From Terriglobia bacterium (GTDB lineage: Bacteria > Acidobacteriota > Terriglobia > Acidiferrales > UBA7541), in the NCBI GenBank assembly GCA_020073605.1, contig JAIQEW010000007.1, positions 1 through 64,000 on the forward strand: 64,000 nt of DNA. Reading direction: 5' to 3'. The notes below the pieces were generated by a model. The model searched no databases and was not told the DNA's origin. It saw nothing but the letters and a program-made list of their open reading frames with translations. The translations under genes and the position numbers were made by a program. Shown piece after piece: positions 1 through 7,720 of this stretch (position 1 is its first letter; each line of letters starts with the position of its first letter).

Positions 1-185
1 ACACCCTCTAATCGATACTTCGGATCGTACTTTTCAGAAAAGACTGGTCTTCCGGGCTGCACTCAATTTGACTTAATCAGGACGGGGTTTTCTTTGAATT
101 GACGCCCGCGAGCGGACTTAGGCTCTTAAACTCAGCCCAATGGACTTCGAACTAGTGTTGCATCGACCCATTGAGACCACCGCGC

Positions 186-227
186 TAACCGGACATGTGG
201 AGTACTGGGAAGGGACTTATCCGGTTA
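186..227. repeat. Hairpin repeat, left copy
   Basis: TAACCGGA at 186-193 is the exact reverse complement of TCCGGTTA at 220-227. The arms extend inward with two mismatches to a loop of about 16 nt. A related hairpin lies at 844-883, so the two bracket the gene at 276-791. No transposase is nearby. The rest of positions 1-275 shows no gene. Confidence 0.6.
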
Positions 228-275
228 TCCGACTAATCGGGACTTAGCTTGCGTCCCTCTGGTAAACTTGCCCGC

Positions 276-791
276 ATGAAATCCTTACGAGCGATCGTTT
301 TGGCGGTGACGCTCGCAATCGCACCGCCGCTGCCCTGGCCGCAGAGCGACACATCGCACACATCTGCAAAGGTGGCGGCGCAGCCGGTTGACGATCAAAC
401 TCAAGTACGTCAGGTAGTGGAAGAATTCTACAAAGCCTTCAACTCGGATAGATTCGACCGCGCTGTGGAATTCACGACCGACGATTGGAACCACATCACA
501 CCGCTCGGCAGTCGAACGCGCGGACGCACCGCTGTGCTGCAGCAGTTGACGCAGGTCCACAAGACGTTTCTCAAAGGAGTAACTGAAACGATCGAGGAGA
601 TCGACATCCGATTCGCAACACCGGAGGTCGCAGTGGCCACGGTCGCGAGCCGCGCCACCTCGTTCACAACCCCCGACGGCGTGAGGCGCGAGAACCCCCA
701 CCAGATCCGGACATTTGTTCTGACAAGGCGCAACGGTCGGTGGCTCATCATGCAGGATCACGCCACGTACACAACACCAGCGGCGCGGTGA
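276..791 (+). CDS. Secreted SnoaL/NTF2-like protein
   Basis: This 171-residue protein starts at ATG 276; an in-frame TTG at 249 is possible, but the sequence from 276 begins directly with a signal peptide (charged MK, hydrophobic run, then a Pro-rich cleavage region near residue 22). The mature part reads as one NTF2-like cone: a helix with VRQVVEEFYKAFNS, a DDW motif, a GRTAV segment and a closing GRWLIMQDHAT strand. Such SnoaL-type folds bind small hydrophobic ligands or act as isomerases or hydrolases, but the family name does not give a substrate. The gene stands alone, and hairpin repeats lie on both sides. The fold is fairly sure; the function is unknown. Confidence 0.75.
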   Translation: MKSLRAIVLAVTLAIAPPLPWPQSDTSHTSAKVAAQPVDDQTQVRQVVEEFYKAFNSDRFDRAVEFTTDDWNHITPLGSRTRGRTAVLQQLTQVHKTFLKGVTETIEEIDIRFATPEVAVATVASRATSFTTPDGVRRENPHQIRTFVLTRRNGRWLIMQDHATYTTPAAR

Positions 792-843
792 CAATGATGC
801 GGCATTCCTTTCACCGTGATCCCGCAAGCCCTGATTAACGCGG

Positions 844-883
844 TAACCGGACAAGTGAGTAATGGAACCAACTTGTCCAGTAT
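844..883. repeat. Hairpin repeat, right copy
   Basis: ACCGGACAAGT at 846-856 pairs with ACTTGTCCAGT at 871-881 with one mismatch and a 14-nt loop. It shares TAACCGGACA-GT and the loop text GAGTA-TGG with the copy at 186-227, in the same orientation. It starts about 50 nt after the stop codon of the gene between them. The rest of 792-983 shows nothing recognisable. Confidence 0.6.
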
Positions 884-983
884 TCTGACGTATTAGGCCC
901 TTGAACGTCGGCGGCCTTCGCCCAGCGCTTGCACGATGGCCGTGCGATCCGCTGCGAAGTGGCCGGGCAGTTGATTGACCGGC

Positions 984-2024
984 TTATTGCTTAGGCAACG
1001 GCGTCGCATCTGTCCTCGGCGGCAAGATCGGCAAATCAACCCGGGGTTGCTCGCCCGTGAGCGTTTGCAGGAATGCGACGATGGCGTCTTCTTCCCGATC
1101 GGTCAGCTTCTGCCCGAGCTGGCTGGCGCCCATGATGGCCACCGCCTGCTTCAGGCTCCAGACCTGGCCGGAATGAAAGTACGGCGCTCTCAACGCCACG
1201 TTGCGCAGCGGGCCCGCCCGGAACACATACTCGTCGCTGGCCGTCTTGGTAACGGCGAATCGCCCCTTGTCGTTCGGCGGCAGGATGTCCGCACCGGGCT
1301 TTTCGACCACGCCAAAGGGGAAATAAGCCGTGCCACCCACGTTGATTCCGCCGTGGCAGGCCGCGCAGCCCTTGTCCATGAAGACTTTCAGGCCGTCTTT
1401 TTCCTGAGCCTTCAAAGCATTGGCATCGCCTTCGAGAAATTGATCGAAGCGGGATCCGGGGGTTATCAGCGTCGCTTCAAACGCCTCGAGCGCCCTGGCG
1501 ATGTTGTCGAAGGTGACGGGTGAAGCCTCCTGCGGAAAGGCTTTCTTGAATTGCTCGACGTAGCCCGGCATTGATTTCAATGTCGTCTCCACCATCGCGG
1601 GTGTGGCGTTCATTTCGACGCTCGCCTGGATCGGCCCCTTGGCCTGCGCTTTCAGATCCTCGGCTCTGCCGTCCCAGAACTGCGCGATGTTGAAGACGGC
1701 GTTGAGGACCGTCGGCGCGCGGCGCGGCCCTTTTTGCCAGGCGTGGCCTACCGATGTGGATCCGGCGTCCACGCCACCGGCGCTCAAGTTGTGGCAAGTG
1801 TTACAACTGATGATTTGGCTGGCCGACAGGCGTGGATCGAAGAACAACATTTTGCCGAGTTCAATTTTTTCGTGCGTGACGGCATTGCCCTTCACCGCCG
1901 GGACCGCTGACGGGATCGGCTTAAAGCTTTGTTGAGCCGCTTGCATCAGATCATCCGCCGGGGCGGGCAGCGTCGCGCCCGCGAACACCACAAGGCCGGC
2001 CGCCCACACCAATAATCGTTTCAT
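984..2024 (-). CDS. Di-haem cytochrome c peroxidase (MauG/CcpA family)
   Basis: This 346-residue periplasmic protein should reduce hydrogen peroxide with electrons from small c-type cytochromes, or act as a MauG-like oxidase. It has a signal peptide ending near APA-DD (residue 23) and two haem c attachment motifs, CNTCH at 74-78 and CAACH at 220-224, which is the standard arrangement. Typical family text follows each haem (FWDGR near 116-120; RNVALRAPYFHSG near the end). The start at 2024 has AGGAGG six bases upstream; a longer start at 2066 lacks this. Length fits the family. The next gene downstream of its promoter side is a CBS protein, about 150 bp away. The family is secure; peroxidase versus MauG-like oxidation cannot be separated by reading. 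Confidence 0.9.
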   Translation of the reverse strand: MKRLLVWAAGLVVFAGATLPAPADDLMQAAQQSFKPIPSAVPAVKGNAVTHEKIELGKMLFFDPRLSASQIISCNTCHNLSAGGVDAGSTSVGHAWQKGPRRAPTVLNAVFNIAQFWDGRAEDLKAQAKGPIQASVEMNATPAMVETTLKSMPGYVEQFKKAFPQEASPVTFDNIARALEAFEATLITPGSRFDQFLEGDANALKAQEKDGLKVFMDKGCAACHGGINVGGTAYFPFGVVEKPGADILPPNDKGRFAVTKTASDEYVFRAGPLRNVALRAPYFHSGQVWSLKQAVAIMGASQLGQKLTDREEDAIVAFLQTLTGEQPRVDLPILPPRTDATPLPKQ

Positions 2025-2054
2025 GATTAACCTCCTCGAATCGAACTGACGGCG

Positions 2055-2100
2055 ACAGGCAGGCACAGCGAGCGTTTTCGCTAGCAGGCGGCCTGCCTGT
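2055..2100. repeat. Nested inverted repeat
   Basis: ACAGGCAGGC at 2055-2064 pairs perfectly with GCCTGCCTGT at 2091-2100, and a small AGCG-TTTT-CGCT hairpin sits inside. It lies between the CBS gene stop and the peroxidase start on the minus strand, so it may be a transcript-end structure. No clear T tract follows. Confidence 0.5.
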
Positions 2101-2175
2101 AGCTAGTCACGAAGTTGTTCCGTCATTCGGGCTTCTGTCTCGGAAGAACCGGGCGCAGGAGCCTCTCTGCTCGTA

Positions 2176-2667
2176 TCAAGCGGCGACGGCTGCTTTCCGT
2201 TGCGCCAATTGCGGGAGCTCCCCTCGATAAAGCACCTTCAGGGTGTCCACCACATCGTCATCCGAGAGTTCCGTCGTCTTTCCCGGGACTTTAGCTTCGG
2301 AGTGAGCGACGACATCATCCATGGAGAGAATCCCCTCGAGCTTGCCGTCGGCGTTGACCACGGGCAAGCGACGCACCTTCGCGTGCGCCATCGTCGTCAG
2401 GGCATCGCGAACGTCATCGTCGGGCCTGCAGGTAAAAACATTTCCGGAAGCGACTTCGCCCACGGTGATTTCTCCCGCCAATCGATTCCGGGTTCCTAGA
2501 GCGATGCACACATCCCGATCGGTCACTACGCCGATCACCTTCTGTTGAGCGTTCACAACGGGAAGAATTCCACAGTTCCGATTCCACAGGATTTCTACCA
2601 CGGTGCCCAGATTCGTCTCGGCGGTGCAGCTGGCCGGTGTCCTCATCATTACGTCTTTCACTTTCAT
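2176..2667 (-). CDS. CBS-domain protein
   Basis: This 163-residue cytosolic protein is made of two CBS domains in tandem (about residues 1-60 and 70-130), with the usual text VKDVMMRTPASC, GVVTDRDVCIAL and GILSMDDVVAH. CBS pairs bind adenine nucleotides and sense energy or redox state; here they are not fused to any enzyme, so the partner is unknown. The start at 2667 has AAGGAG at a normal distance; a longer in-frame start at 2688 would add only an arginine-rich tail. A perfect CRP/FNR-type palindrome lies about 80 bp upstream, so the gene may answer to cAMP, oxygen or nitric oxide through such a regulator. Confidence 0.88.
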   Translation of the reverse strand: MKVKDVMMRTPASCTAETNLGTVVEILWNRNCGILPVVNAQQKVIGVVTDRDVCIALGTRNRLAGEITVGEVASGNVFTCRPDDDVRDALTTMAHAKVRRLPVVNADGKLEGILSMDDVVAHSEAKVPGKTTELSDDDVVDTLKVLYRGELPQLAQRKAAVAA

Positions 2668-2747
2668 TGTCCGTCTCCTTCTCTGCAATCTGCAAAGAAC
2701 GGTTGCCCACAGATCGCTTGAGGGTGTTCCGGTGCAAGGCGAAAGTA

Positions 2748-2763
2748 TGTGATCTGGATCACA
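2748..2763 (-). promoter_or_regulatory. Perfect CRP/FNR-type binding site
   Basis: The sequence TGTGATCTGGATCACA has two exact TGTGA/TCACA half sites six bases apart, the classical CRP-family operator, with seven-base arms in all. It is centred about 88 bp upstream of the CBS gene start on the minus strand. I see no good -10 box at the usual class II distance, so activation from a more distant position is more likely. Confidence 0.6.
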
Positions 2764-2783
2764 GACGATGCATCGCGCAGAGT

Positions 2784-2812
2784 CCCCACCCTTTGCTGGG
2801 CAAAGGATGGGG
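2784..2812 (-). repeat. Intergenic hairpin
   Basis: A 13-bp stem (2784-2796 with 2800-2812) has a three-base loop. The only non-Watson-Crick pair is a G-U in minus-strand RNA but a C-A in plus-strand RNA, which suggests that it works in the minus-strand transcript. It lies between the stop of the HXXEE gene and the start of the CBS gene. No T tract follows. Confidence 0.5.
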
Positions 2813-2896
2813 CACCCGAATAATCAGGTGCATGAGGTTGGGGCACTCGGCTACTGGGAACTCAGGGCAGGCGAGATGACAATCCTCGTGGAACTG

Positions 2897-3478
2897 TCAA
2901 TCGTGGCGGCCGAGGATGGAGCGGGCGAGCGGAATCGTGCGCTTGATCGCGTTCGTGAGCTGCGGCGGGAGCTGGGGCGGAGTCTGATTGGCTGCGCGGA
3001 CCGTGGAGACTACAGTGGGGATGAGCAAGAGATACAGGATTGCGGCGTACCACCACGGAATGAGTTTGCCGCGGATCGCTTTCACGGTCAGGCCGATGAC
3101 CACCGGTGCGACCAACAGGACCGCGGTCACTACGCCCGGGGCATACGTACGGAAGAAAAGCGTCCAGTAGATGTGCTGCAACACGTTGCCGAAAGAGAGA
3201 TAGACGAAGAAGGGAAGCGTGAGAAACGCGGCGAACTTCGGGTTCCTGGGCCACGCCGTCAGAGCGGTCCAGATGATTCCGTAGGACGCGACGAGTCCCA
3301 GGCCGATCCACAGAACGGGATGATCAATGAGGGAGAAATGGCCGGGGTCGGCGAAGTGCCGGCTTTCGAAGTTGTTGATGTTCCATTCCTCGGCTTCGTG
3401 CAGCGTCCAGACCAGAGGCGCGAGCCAGATGGCTTTTCGAAAATCGAGTCCCATGAACCAATCGACGAGCGGTTTCAT
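2897..3478 (-). CDS. HXXEE-domain membrane protein
   Basis: This 193-residue protein carries the family signature HEAEEW at residues 27-32, in a predicted membrane helix after a short N-terminal helix. Further hydrophobic segments give about five or six membrane spans. HXXEE proteins are uncharacterised; the conserved His and two Glu residues could bind a metal, but this is not established. The start at 3478 has a good site, GGAAGGTGA. The gene is divergent from the cytochrome/propeller gene at 3628; the 150 bp between them contain an imperfect palindrome with arms TTATCA and TGATAA at 3518-3531. Confidence 0.8.
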   Translation of the reverse strand: MKPLVDWFMGLDFRKAIWLAPLVWTLHEAEEWNINNFESRHFADPGHFSLIDHPVLWIGLGLVASYGIIWTALTAWPRNPKFAAFLTLPFFVYLSFGNVLQHIYWTLFFRTYAPGVVTAVLLVAPVVIGLTVKAIRGKLIPWWYAAILYLLLIPTVVSTVRAANQTPPQLPPQLTNAIKRTIPLARSILGRHD

Positions 3479-3571
3479 GGAGTCACCTTCCTTTTCCGTC
3501 GGCGGACTTGCGGGAAGTTATCACATGATAAAGAACGCAGGCAAATGACAAGAGCACCCGCGCTTACTCTT

Positions 3572-3617
3572 GCGAGGGCGATGCTGCGCTGGTACCCTCG
3601 CGTCCATCAAGCGAGGG
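3572..3617 (+). promoter_or_regulatory. Leader with alternative pairings over the ribosome site
   Basis: GCGAGGG occurs at 3572-3578 and again at 3611-3617, and CCCTCGC at 3595-3601 can pair with either. The second partner overlaps the purine-rich ribosome binding site (about 3613-3623) of the gene starting at 3628. The two pairings exclude each other, so the leader could switch translation. This is structural inference only. Confidence 0.4.
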
Positions 3618-3627
3618 GGGTGGACCG

Positions 3628-5472
3628 ATGAGAGAACGACGGAATCATTCGCGCGCCACGGCGCGCAAGCGCGCGGCGGGAATGCTGATTTTCGCGGCAG
3701 CAATCTTCATGGTGGCGGCTTCGTCGCCCGGCCAGATACAGTCCCAGACGCCAACGTCGTCGCCGATCCGCGGAACACTTTCCGGCATGGTGACGGCGGA
3801 TCAGGGCGCGGTGGTCGGATTTCGCGTCACGGTGCACAACCTCACCTACAAGCTCTGGTACACCGTCTTCACCGTGAAGGGACACTACACGGTGCCGCAG
3901 GCGCTACCGGGCTCGTACGACGTGATCGTGCTGGAGAAAGGCTACACGTCGCCGACGCTGCGGATCGATCTCGCGCCCGGCGAAAACAAGACGGTCGACA
4001 TCGCTGTAAAGAACCTGGCGGCGCGCACGGCTGCGACGCAGGGCGCGTCAACCGAGGGGATGACAGCGGCCATGGGAGGTCCTGCCCCCGCTGCGAACAC
4101 CGTTTGGGTCAACTCGATGGACGAGCTGTATCCTCCCGGGCCGGGGCGCGATCTGCTGAAAGCGAACTGCACGGGCTGCCACGGTTCTGAATTCGGCACG
4201 ATGCACCGCACCAAGGACGCCTACCGCATCGGCATCGCGCGCATGACCGAGACAGGACCGACCGACATTCCCTTCGATTCAAATCTCGGACATACCTACC
4301 TCACCGGCGCGCAGAAAGATCAGATGGCGGAGTACCTCGCCACGAATTTTGGTCCCGGCACGCCCGACAAGCGGCTGAAGGTGGACCCGCCGATCCTCGA
4401 CGAAGACGCTCTCGCAAAGGCGATCTATGTTTCCTACGACATTCCCGACAATTTTCCGCGCCCGCCGTTTCGAGGCGACCGAGTCGGCGCAAACGAAATC
4501 GACGGCGTGACGGCGCAGGAATCTTCTATGCCCGGCGGCCGGGCGCTGCCGCAGATGTTGCACGATCCGCTGATCGTGCCGGACGGCATCTGGTACGCGA
4601 ATCCCACGGGCAACGCGATGATCCATCTCGATCCGACGCAACTCGATCCGAACATGCGGTACACGGTCTATCCGCTCAAGGGATCGAATACGTACACCTT
4701 CCTGCACGGCATCACGGCGGACAGTAAAGGGCACATCTATTGGGCGGAAATTATCGGCGGGCAATTGGGCGAGCTCGATCCCGCGACGGGCAAGCAAATC
4801 CGGCACTACACTCCGCGGAAGGGCGGAATGCTTCAGGTCGTCACGGACAAGGACGACAACATATGGTTCGGCATGGTGAAGGGGCCGGGCGGAGTAGGGA
4901 ATCTCGACGCGAAGACGCGTGTGATCCATCAGTGGCAGACGCCGACGCCCGACAATTTGATTTACGGCCTCGCCGCGAGCCCGGTGGACGGCACGATCTG
5001 GGGCGCGGGCTACAGCAAAGGCCAGGTCACGAAATTCGATCCGAAGACGGAGGAGTACACGGAGTATTACGCGCCGGGATCATGGGGGCAGATCCGGCGC
5101 ATCGGCGTGGACTCGAAGGGAATCGTCTGGTTCTCGGAGTACAGCACGGGAATCCTTGGGCGGCTTGATCCCTCGACCGGCAAAATGACGGAATACAAAA
5201 TGCCGACACTGGGCGCGAATCCGTACGACGCCTGGCCGGACAAGACCGACAAGATATGGATTTCGGACCAGCCGCAGAGCTCGCTCGTGCGATTCGATCC
5301 GGACACCAAGAAGTTCACGTATTATCCCGAGCCGCAGCTGAATTGGAGCCTGCCGAAGGTCGAGGTCGAGAAGAACAACACGATCTGGTTCGGCGCGCGT
5401 TTCCTGCCCTACATCACCGCGAACCATTTGTATCCGAATGGCTACTCGGCCGACGCGCCGCCGGAGCCGTAG
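3628..5472 (+). CDS. Secreted cytochrome c / Vgb-like beta-propeller protein
   Basis: This 614-residue protein combines three parts. After a signal peptide (residues 1 to about 35) comes a carboxypeptidase-regulatory-like beta-sandwich (about 48-130), then a single-haem cytochrome c domain with CTGCH at 181-185, then from about 300 a six-bladed propeller of the streptogramin lyase (Vgb) type with repeated units such as GHIYWAEIIGGQLGELDP and NIWFGMVKGPGG. Vgb lyases open cyclic peptide antibiotics, but many propellers of this shape have no shown lyase activity, and the haem domain points to periplasmic electron transfer. A quinoprotein-like dehydrogenase role is one possibility. No partner gene is adjacent. 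Domains are clear; substrate is unknown. Confidence 0.82.
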   Translation: MRERRNHSRATARKRAAGMLIFAAAIFMVAASSPGQIQSQTPTSSPIRGTLSGMVTADQGAVVGFRVTVHNLTYKLWYTVFTVKGHYTVPQALPGSYDVIVLEKGYTSPTLRIDLAPGENKTVDIAVKNLAARTAATQGASTEGMTAAMGGPAPAANTVWVNSMDELYPPGPGRDLLKANCTGCHGSEFGTMHRTKDAYRIGIARMTETGPTDIPFDSNLGHTYLTGAQKDQMAEYLATNFGPGTPDKRLKVDPPILDEDALAKAIYVSYDIPDNFPRPPFRGDRVGANEIDGVTAQESSMPGGRALPQMLHDPLIVPDGIWYANPTGNAMIHLDPTQLDPNMRYTVYPLKGSNTYTFLHGITADSKGHIYWAEIIGGQLGELDPATGKQIRHYTPRKGGMLQVVTDKDDNIWFGMVKGPGGVGNLDAKTRVIHQWQTPTPDNLIYGLAASPVDGTIWGAGYSKGQVTKFDPKTEEYTEYYAPGSWGQIRRIGVDSKGIVWFSEYSTGILGRLDPSTGKMTEYKMPTLGANPYDAWPDKTDKIWISDQPQSSLVRFDPDTKKFTYYPEPQLNWSLPKVEVEKNNTIWFGARFLPYITANHLYPNGYSADAPPEP

Positions 5473-5488
5473 CGGCAGGCGAGAGGAG

Positions 5489-5542
5489 AGATCCCTCGGC
5501 TCCTGTTAGTCGCTCGGGATGACGACCCTTGTCGGGTCGTCA
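5489..5542 (+). repeat. Two-hairpin intergenic repeat, copy A
   Basis: ATCCC-TC...TC-GGGAT (5491-5520) is followed by a perfect 8-bp hairpin, GACGACCC/GGGTCGTC with loop TTGTC (5521-5541). Its last bases form the stop codon of dcd on the minus strand. Related copies lie at 6158, 12971, 23603, 48676, 50984 and 51055. Confidence 0.85.
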
Positions 5543-6094
5543 GATCTTCGGCAAAACGATGCCTTGCTGCGCCTGGTATTTCCCCTTCTTATCCTTGTAG
5601 GAGACTTCGCAGACTTCGTCGGATTCGAAGAAGACGACCTGGGCGAGTCCTTCGTTGGCGTAAATTTTGGCGGGGAGCGGCGTGGTGTTGCTGATTTCGA
5701 GCGTGACGAAGCCTTCCCATTCGGGCTCGAACGGCGTGACGTTGACGATGATGCCGCAACGCGCGTACGTGGATTTGCCGACGCAGATCGTCAGAATGTT
5801 GCGCGGGATGCGGAAATACTCCACCGAGCGCGCGAGCGCGAAGGAATTCGGCGGCACGATGCAGACGTCGCCCTTGAATTCGACGAACGATTTCGCGTCG
5901 AAGAATTTTGGATCGACGATGGTGGAGTTCACGTTGGTGAAGATGCGGAACTCGTCGGCGACGCGCAAGTCGTAACCGTAGGACGAAACGCCGTAGCTGA
6001 TCACGCCCTCGCGAACCTGGCGGTCTGCGAACGGCTCGATCATCTTCGTCTCGCGCGCCATCTTGCAAATCCACTTGTCCGCTTTCACCGACAT
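5540..6094 (-). CDS. dcd: dCTP deaminase
   Basis: This 184-residue protein converts dCTP to dUTP, supplying dTMP synthesis. The order of motifs is that of the family: an N-terminal [11 protein letters not shown] start, the [12 protein letters not shown] segment, a [10 protein letters not shown] nucleotide-contact region near residue 110, and the catalytic-glutamate region around [12 protein letters not shown] near 140. Length is close to the usual 185-190 residues. Whether the enzyme is mono-functional or also hydrolyses dUTP cannot be told here. The gene stands alone on the minus strand; repeat copies A and B lie at its two ends, and copy A supplies its TGA stop. Confidence 0.95.
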   Translation of the reverse strand: MSVKADKWICKMARETKMIEPFADRQVREGVISYGVSSYGYDLRVADEFRIFTNVNSTIVDPKFFDAKSFVEFKGDVCIVPPNSFALARSVEYFRIPRNILTICVGKSTYARCGIIVNVTPFEPEWEGFVTLEISNTTPLPAKIYANEGLAQVVFFESDEVCEVSYKDKKGKYQAQQGIVLPKI

Positions 6095-6157
6095 TCAGGG
6101 CCTCCGGGCAAAAATGCGATTTACATTACATGAGCCAAGATCAACGTTTGAAGAGGT

Positions 6158-6210
6158 TGTCCCTCGGCGACTTCGTTCGCCTCGGGACGGCGATCCTTTG
6201 TCGGATCGCC
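6158..6210 (+). repeat. Two-hairpin intergenic repeat, copy B
   Basis: TCCC-TC-GGCGA...TCGCC-TC-GGGA is followed by GGCGATCC/GGATCGCC (6189-6196 with 6203-6210). Both arms of the second stem differ from copy A in a compensatory way. It lies between dcd and the HU gene and does not touch a stop codon. Confidence 0.8.
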
Positions 6211-6242
6211 GGAATCGCGCAGTGTATTACACGGTGGCGTGC

Positions 6243-6271
6243 TTGACAACCTGCAAACCCCTGTCTAGCAT
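6243..6271 (+). promoter_or_regulatory. Sigma-70-type promoter of the HU gene
   Basis: TTGACA (6243-6248) and TAGCAT (6266-6271) are 17 bp apart, about 40 bp before the GTG start of the HU gene. The -35 box is perfect and the -10 box matches four of six positions. Confidence 0.7.
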
Positions 6272-6309
6272 AGGGTTCCGGCCAAAGTAGGGGGGTTTCG
6301 GAGGAAGTT

Positions 6310-6597
6310 GTGATCAAGCTCGACATCGTGAACGCCATCGTGCAGAAAACCAATATTACCCGGACCAAGGCCGAGCAGGCGGTGGAGACCGTTTTCGAGG
6401 CGATGAAGACGGCGCTCGGCAGCGGGCGACGCATCGAACTGCGCCGCTTCGGCGTCTTCAACGTGAAACCGCGCAAAACCGGCATTGGGCGCAATCCGCG
6501 CACCGGCCAACAGGTGAACATCCCGCCCGGCAAAGCCGTACGCTTCAAGCCCGGCAAGGAACTCCAGGCGCTCCCGGCTCCCGCCGCGAAGTCCTGA
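6310..6597 (+). CDS. HU/IHF-family DNA-binding protein
   Basis: This 95-residue histone-like protein bends and packs DNA as a dimer. It shows the full family pattern: two N-terminal helices with TKAEQAVETVFEAMK, the strand segment RRIELRRFGVFNV, and the DNA-contact arm RNPRTGQQVNIPPGKAVRFKPGKEL with its tip Pro. Start is GTG at 6310 after GGAGG at normal spacing. The C terminus is slightly extended by an Ala/Pro tail. It has its own promoter (6243-6271). HU and the IHF subunits cannot be told apart reliably here, so no symbol is given. Confidence 0.93.
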   Translation: MIKLDIVNAIVQKTNITRTKAEQAVETVFEAMKTALGSGRRIELRRFGVFNVKPRKTGIGRNPRTGQQVNIPPGKAVRFKPGKELQALPAPAAKS

Positions 6598-6723
6598 ACG
6601 AAGACCTGAGCATTCGCGCGACTTCGATACCGCAAGCGAGGCCGCGCACCAATCATTTCGGGCGGCGCGCCGAATTCTCGCGCCACCGCATCCAATCCCT
6701 ATGAACTTCGCGAGCGCGCGCAC

Positions 6724-7713
6724 ATGAACGAGGGCAACGGCCGCACGCGGATTCCGGTCGAAGTCCTCGACGCGAATTACCCGCGCATCATCGATCTGCC
6801 TCCGCCTCCGGCGGCGCCGCGGCGGCGCGAGCTCTGGCTGCCCCTGATTCTGTTTCTGCTCACCGTCGTTTCCACGCTCGTCGTCGGCGTAGAGTTTGGG
6901 CGATCGTACGCCGCGAACCAGGAGCCGTTCTCCGGCGACGCCAATCTATTCGCGATGATGTTGCTGCCGTTCCAGCATCCGAGTTTGCTCGTGCTCGGCA
7001 TTCCGTTTTCGTTCACGCTGCTGGCAATTCTTTTCGCGCATGAGATGGGCCACTACGTCGCCGCAAGACTCCACGGAATCGACGTCAGCTATCCGTATTT
7101 CATTCCCGCGCCCAATATTTTCGGCACGTTCGGCGCGTTCATTCGGATTCGTTCGCCGATTGGGACGCGCCGCGCGCTATTCGACGTCGGCCTCGCCGGA
7201 CCCGTGGTGGGATTTCTGATTGCGGCGCCCGCGCTGGCGTTCGGCGTGGCCACGTCCAAAATCGTGCCGGGCGCGGAACAGAATGCCGCCCTCGTCTTTG
7301 GCCATCCGCTGCTGGTGCGATTGTTCGGCGCGCTGTTTCATCCGAATGTGGATGTGACCTGGTTGTTGCTGAACCCGGTGGGGCGCGCCGCGTGGGTGGG
7401 GCTGTTCGTGACGGCGCTGAACTTGCTGCCGGTATGGCAGCTCGATGGCGGGCACATCATGTATGCCCTCACCAGCTCACGGCACGCAAAGATTTCACTT
7501 TCTGTGTCGCTGATACTGCTCGGGCTTGGAATTTTCACATGGCACGCCTGGGCGGCGTGGGGGTTCATCCTGCTGATCCTGTCGCTGCGATTCCGCCATC
7601 CGCCCGTGTGGGACCGTTGGCAGCCGCTCGATCCCGCGCGCCGCGCGTGGGCCGCCGTGGCGCTGGTGATTTTCCTGCTGTGCTTCACTCCCTGGCCCGC
7701 GATGACGCCGTAG
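6724..7713 (+). CDS. Site-2 protease family membrane metalloprotease (M50)
   Basis: This 329-residue membrane protein has the zinc motif HEMGH at 106-110 in a membrane helix and the second conserved site LDGGH near 245-250, together giving the two His and one Asp ligands of the M50 family. About six or seven hydrophobic segments are visible after a Pro-rich cytosolic start of some 35 residues. Such proteases cut transmembrane segments, for example of anti-sigma factors, or process membrane proteins. No PDZ domain is seen, so it is not a typical RseP. The next gene follows only 7 bp downstream, so the two are probably co-transcribed. Confidence 0.88.
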   Translation: MNEGNGRTRIPVEVLDANYPRIIDLPPPPAAPRRRELWLPLILFLLTVVSTLVVGVEFGRSYAANQEPFSGDANLFAMMLLPFQHPSLLVLGIPFSFTLLAILFAHEMGHYVAARLHGIDVSYPYFIPAPNIFGTFGAFIRIRSPIGTRRALFDVGLAGPVVGFLIAAPALAFGVATSKIVPGAEQNAALVFGHPLLVRLFGALFHPNVDVTWLLLNPVGRAAWVGLFVTALNLLPVWQLDGGHIMYALTSSRHAKISLSVSLILLGLGIFTWHAWAAWGFILLILSLRFRHPPVWDRWQPLDPARRAWAAVALVIFLLCFTPWPAMTP

Positions 7714-7720
7714 AGGGCCC

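Noticed and set aside
186-883. Integron gene cassette with attC sites
   Set aside because: The hairpin ends do not fit the RYYYAAC and GTRRRY core sites and no integrase is near.
6702-6728. Eight-codon upstream reading frame overlapping the site-2 protease start
   Set aside because: It has no ribosome site, and short ATG...TGA frames of this size are frequent by chance.
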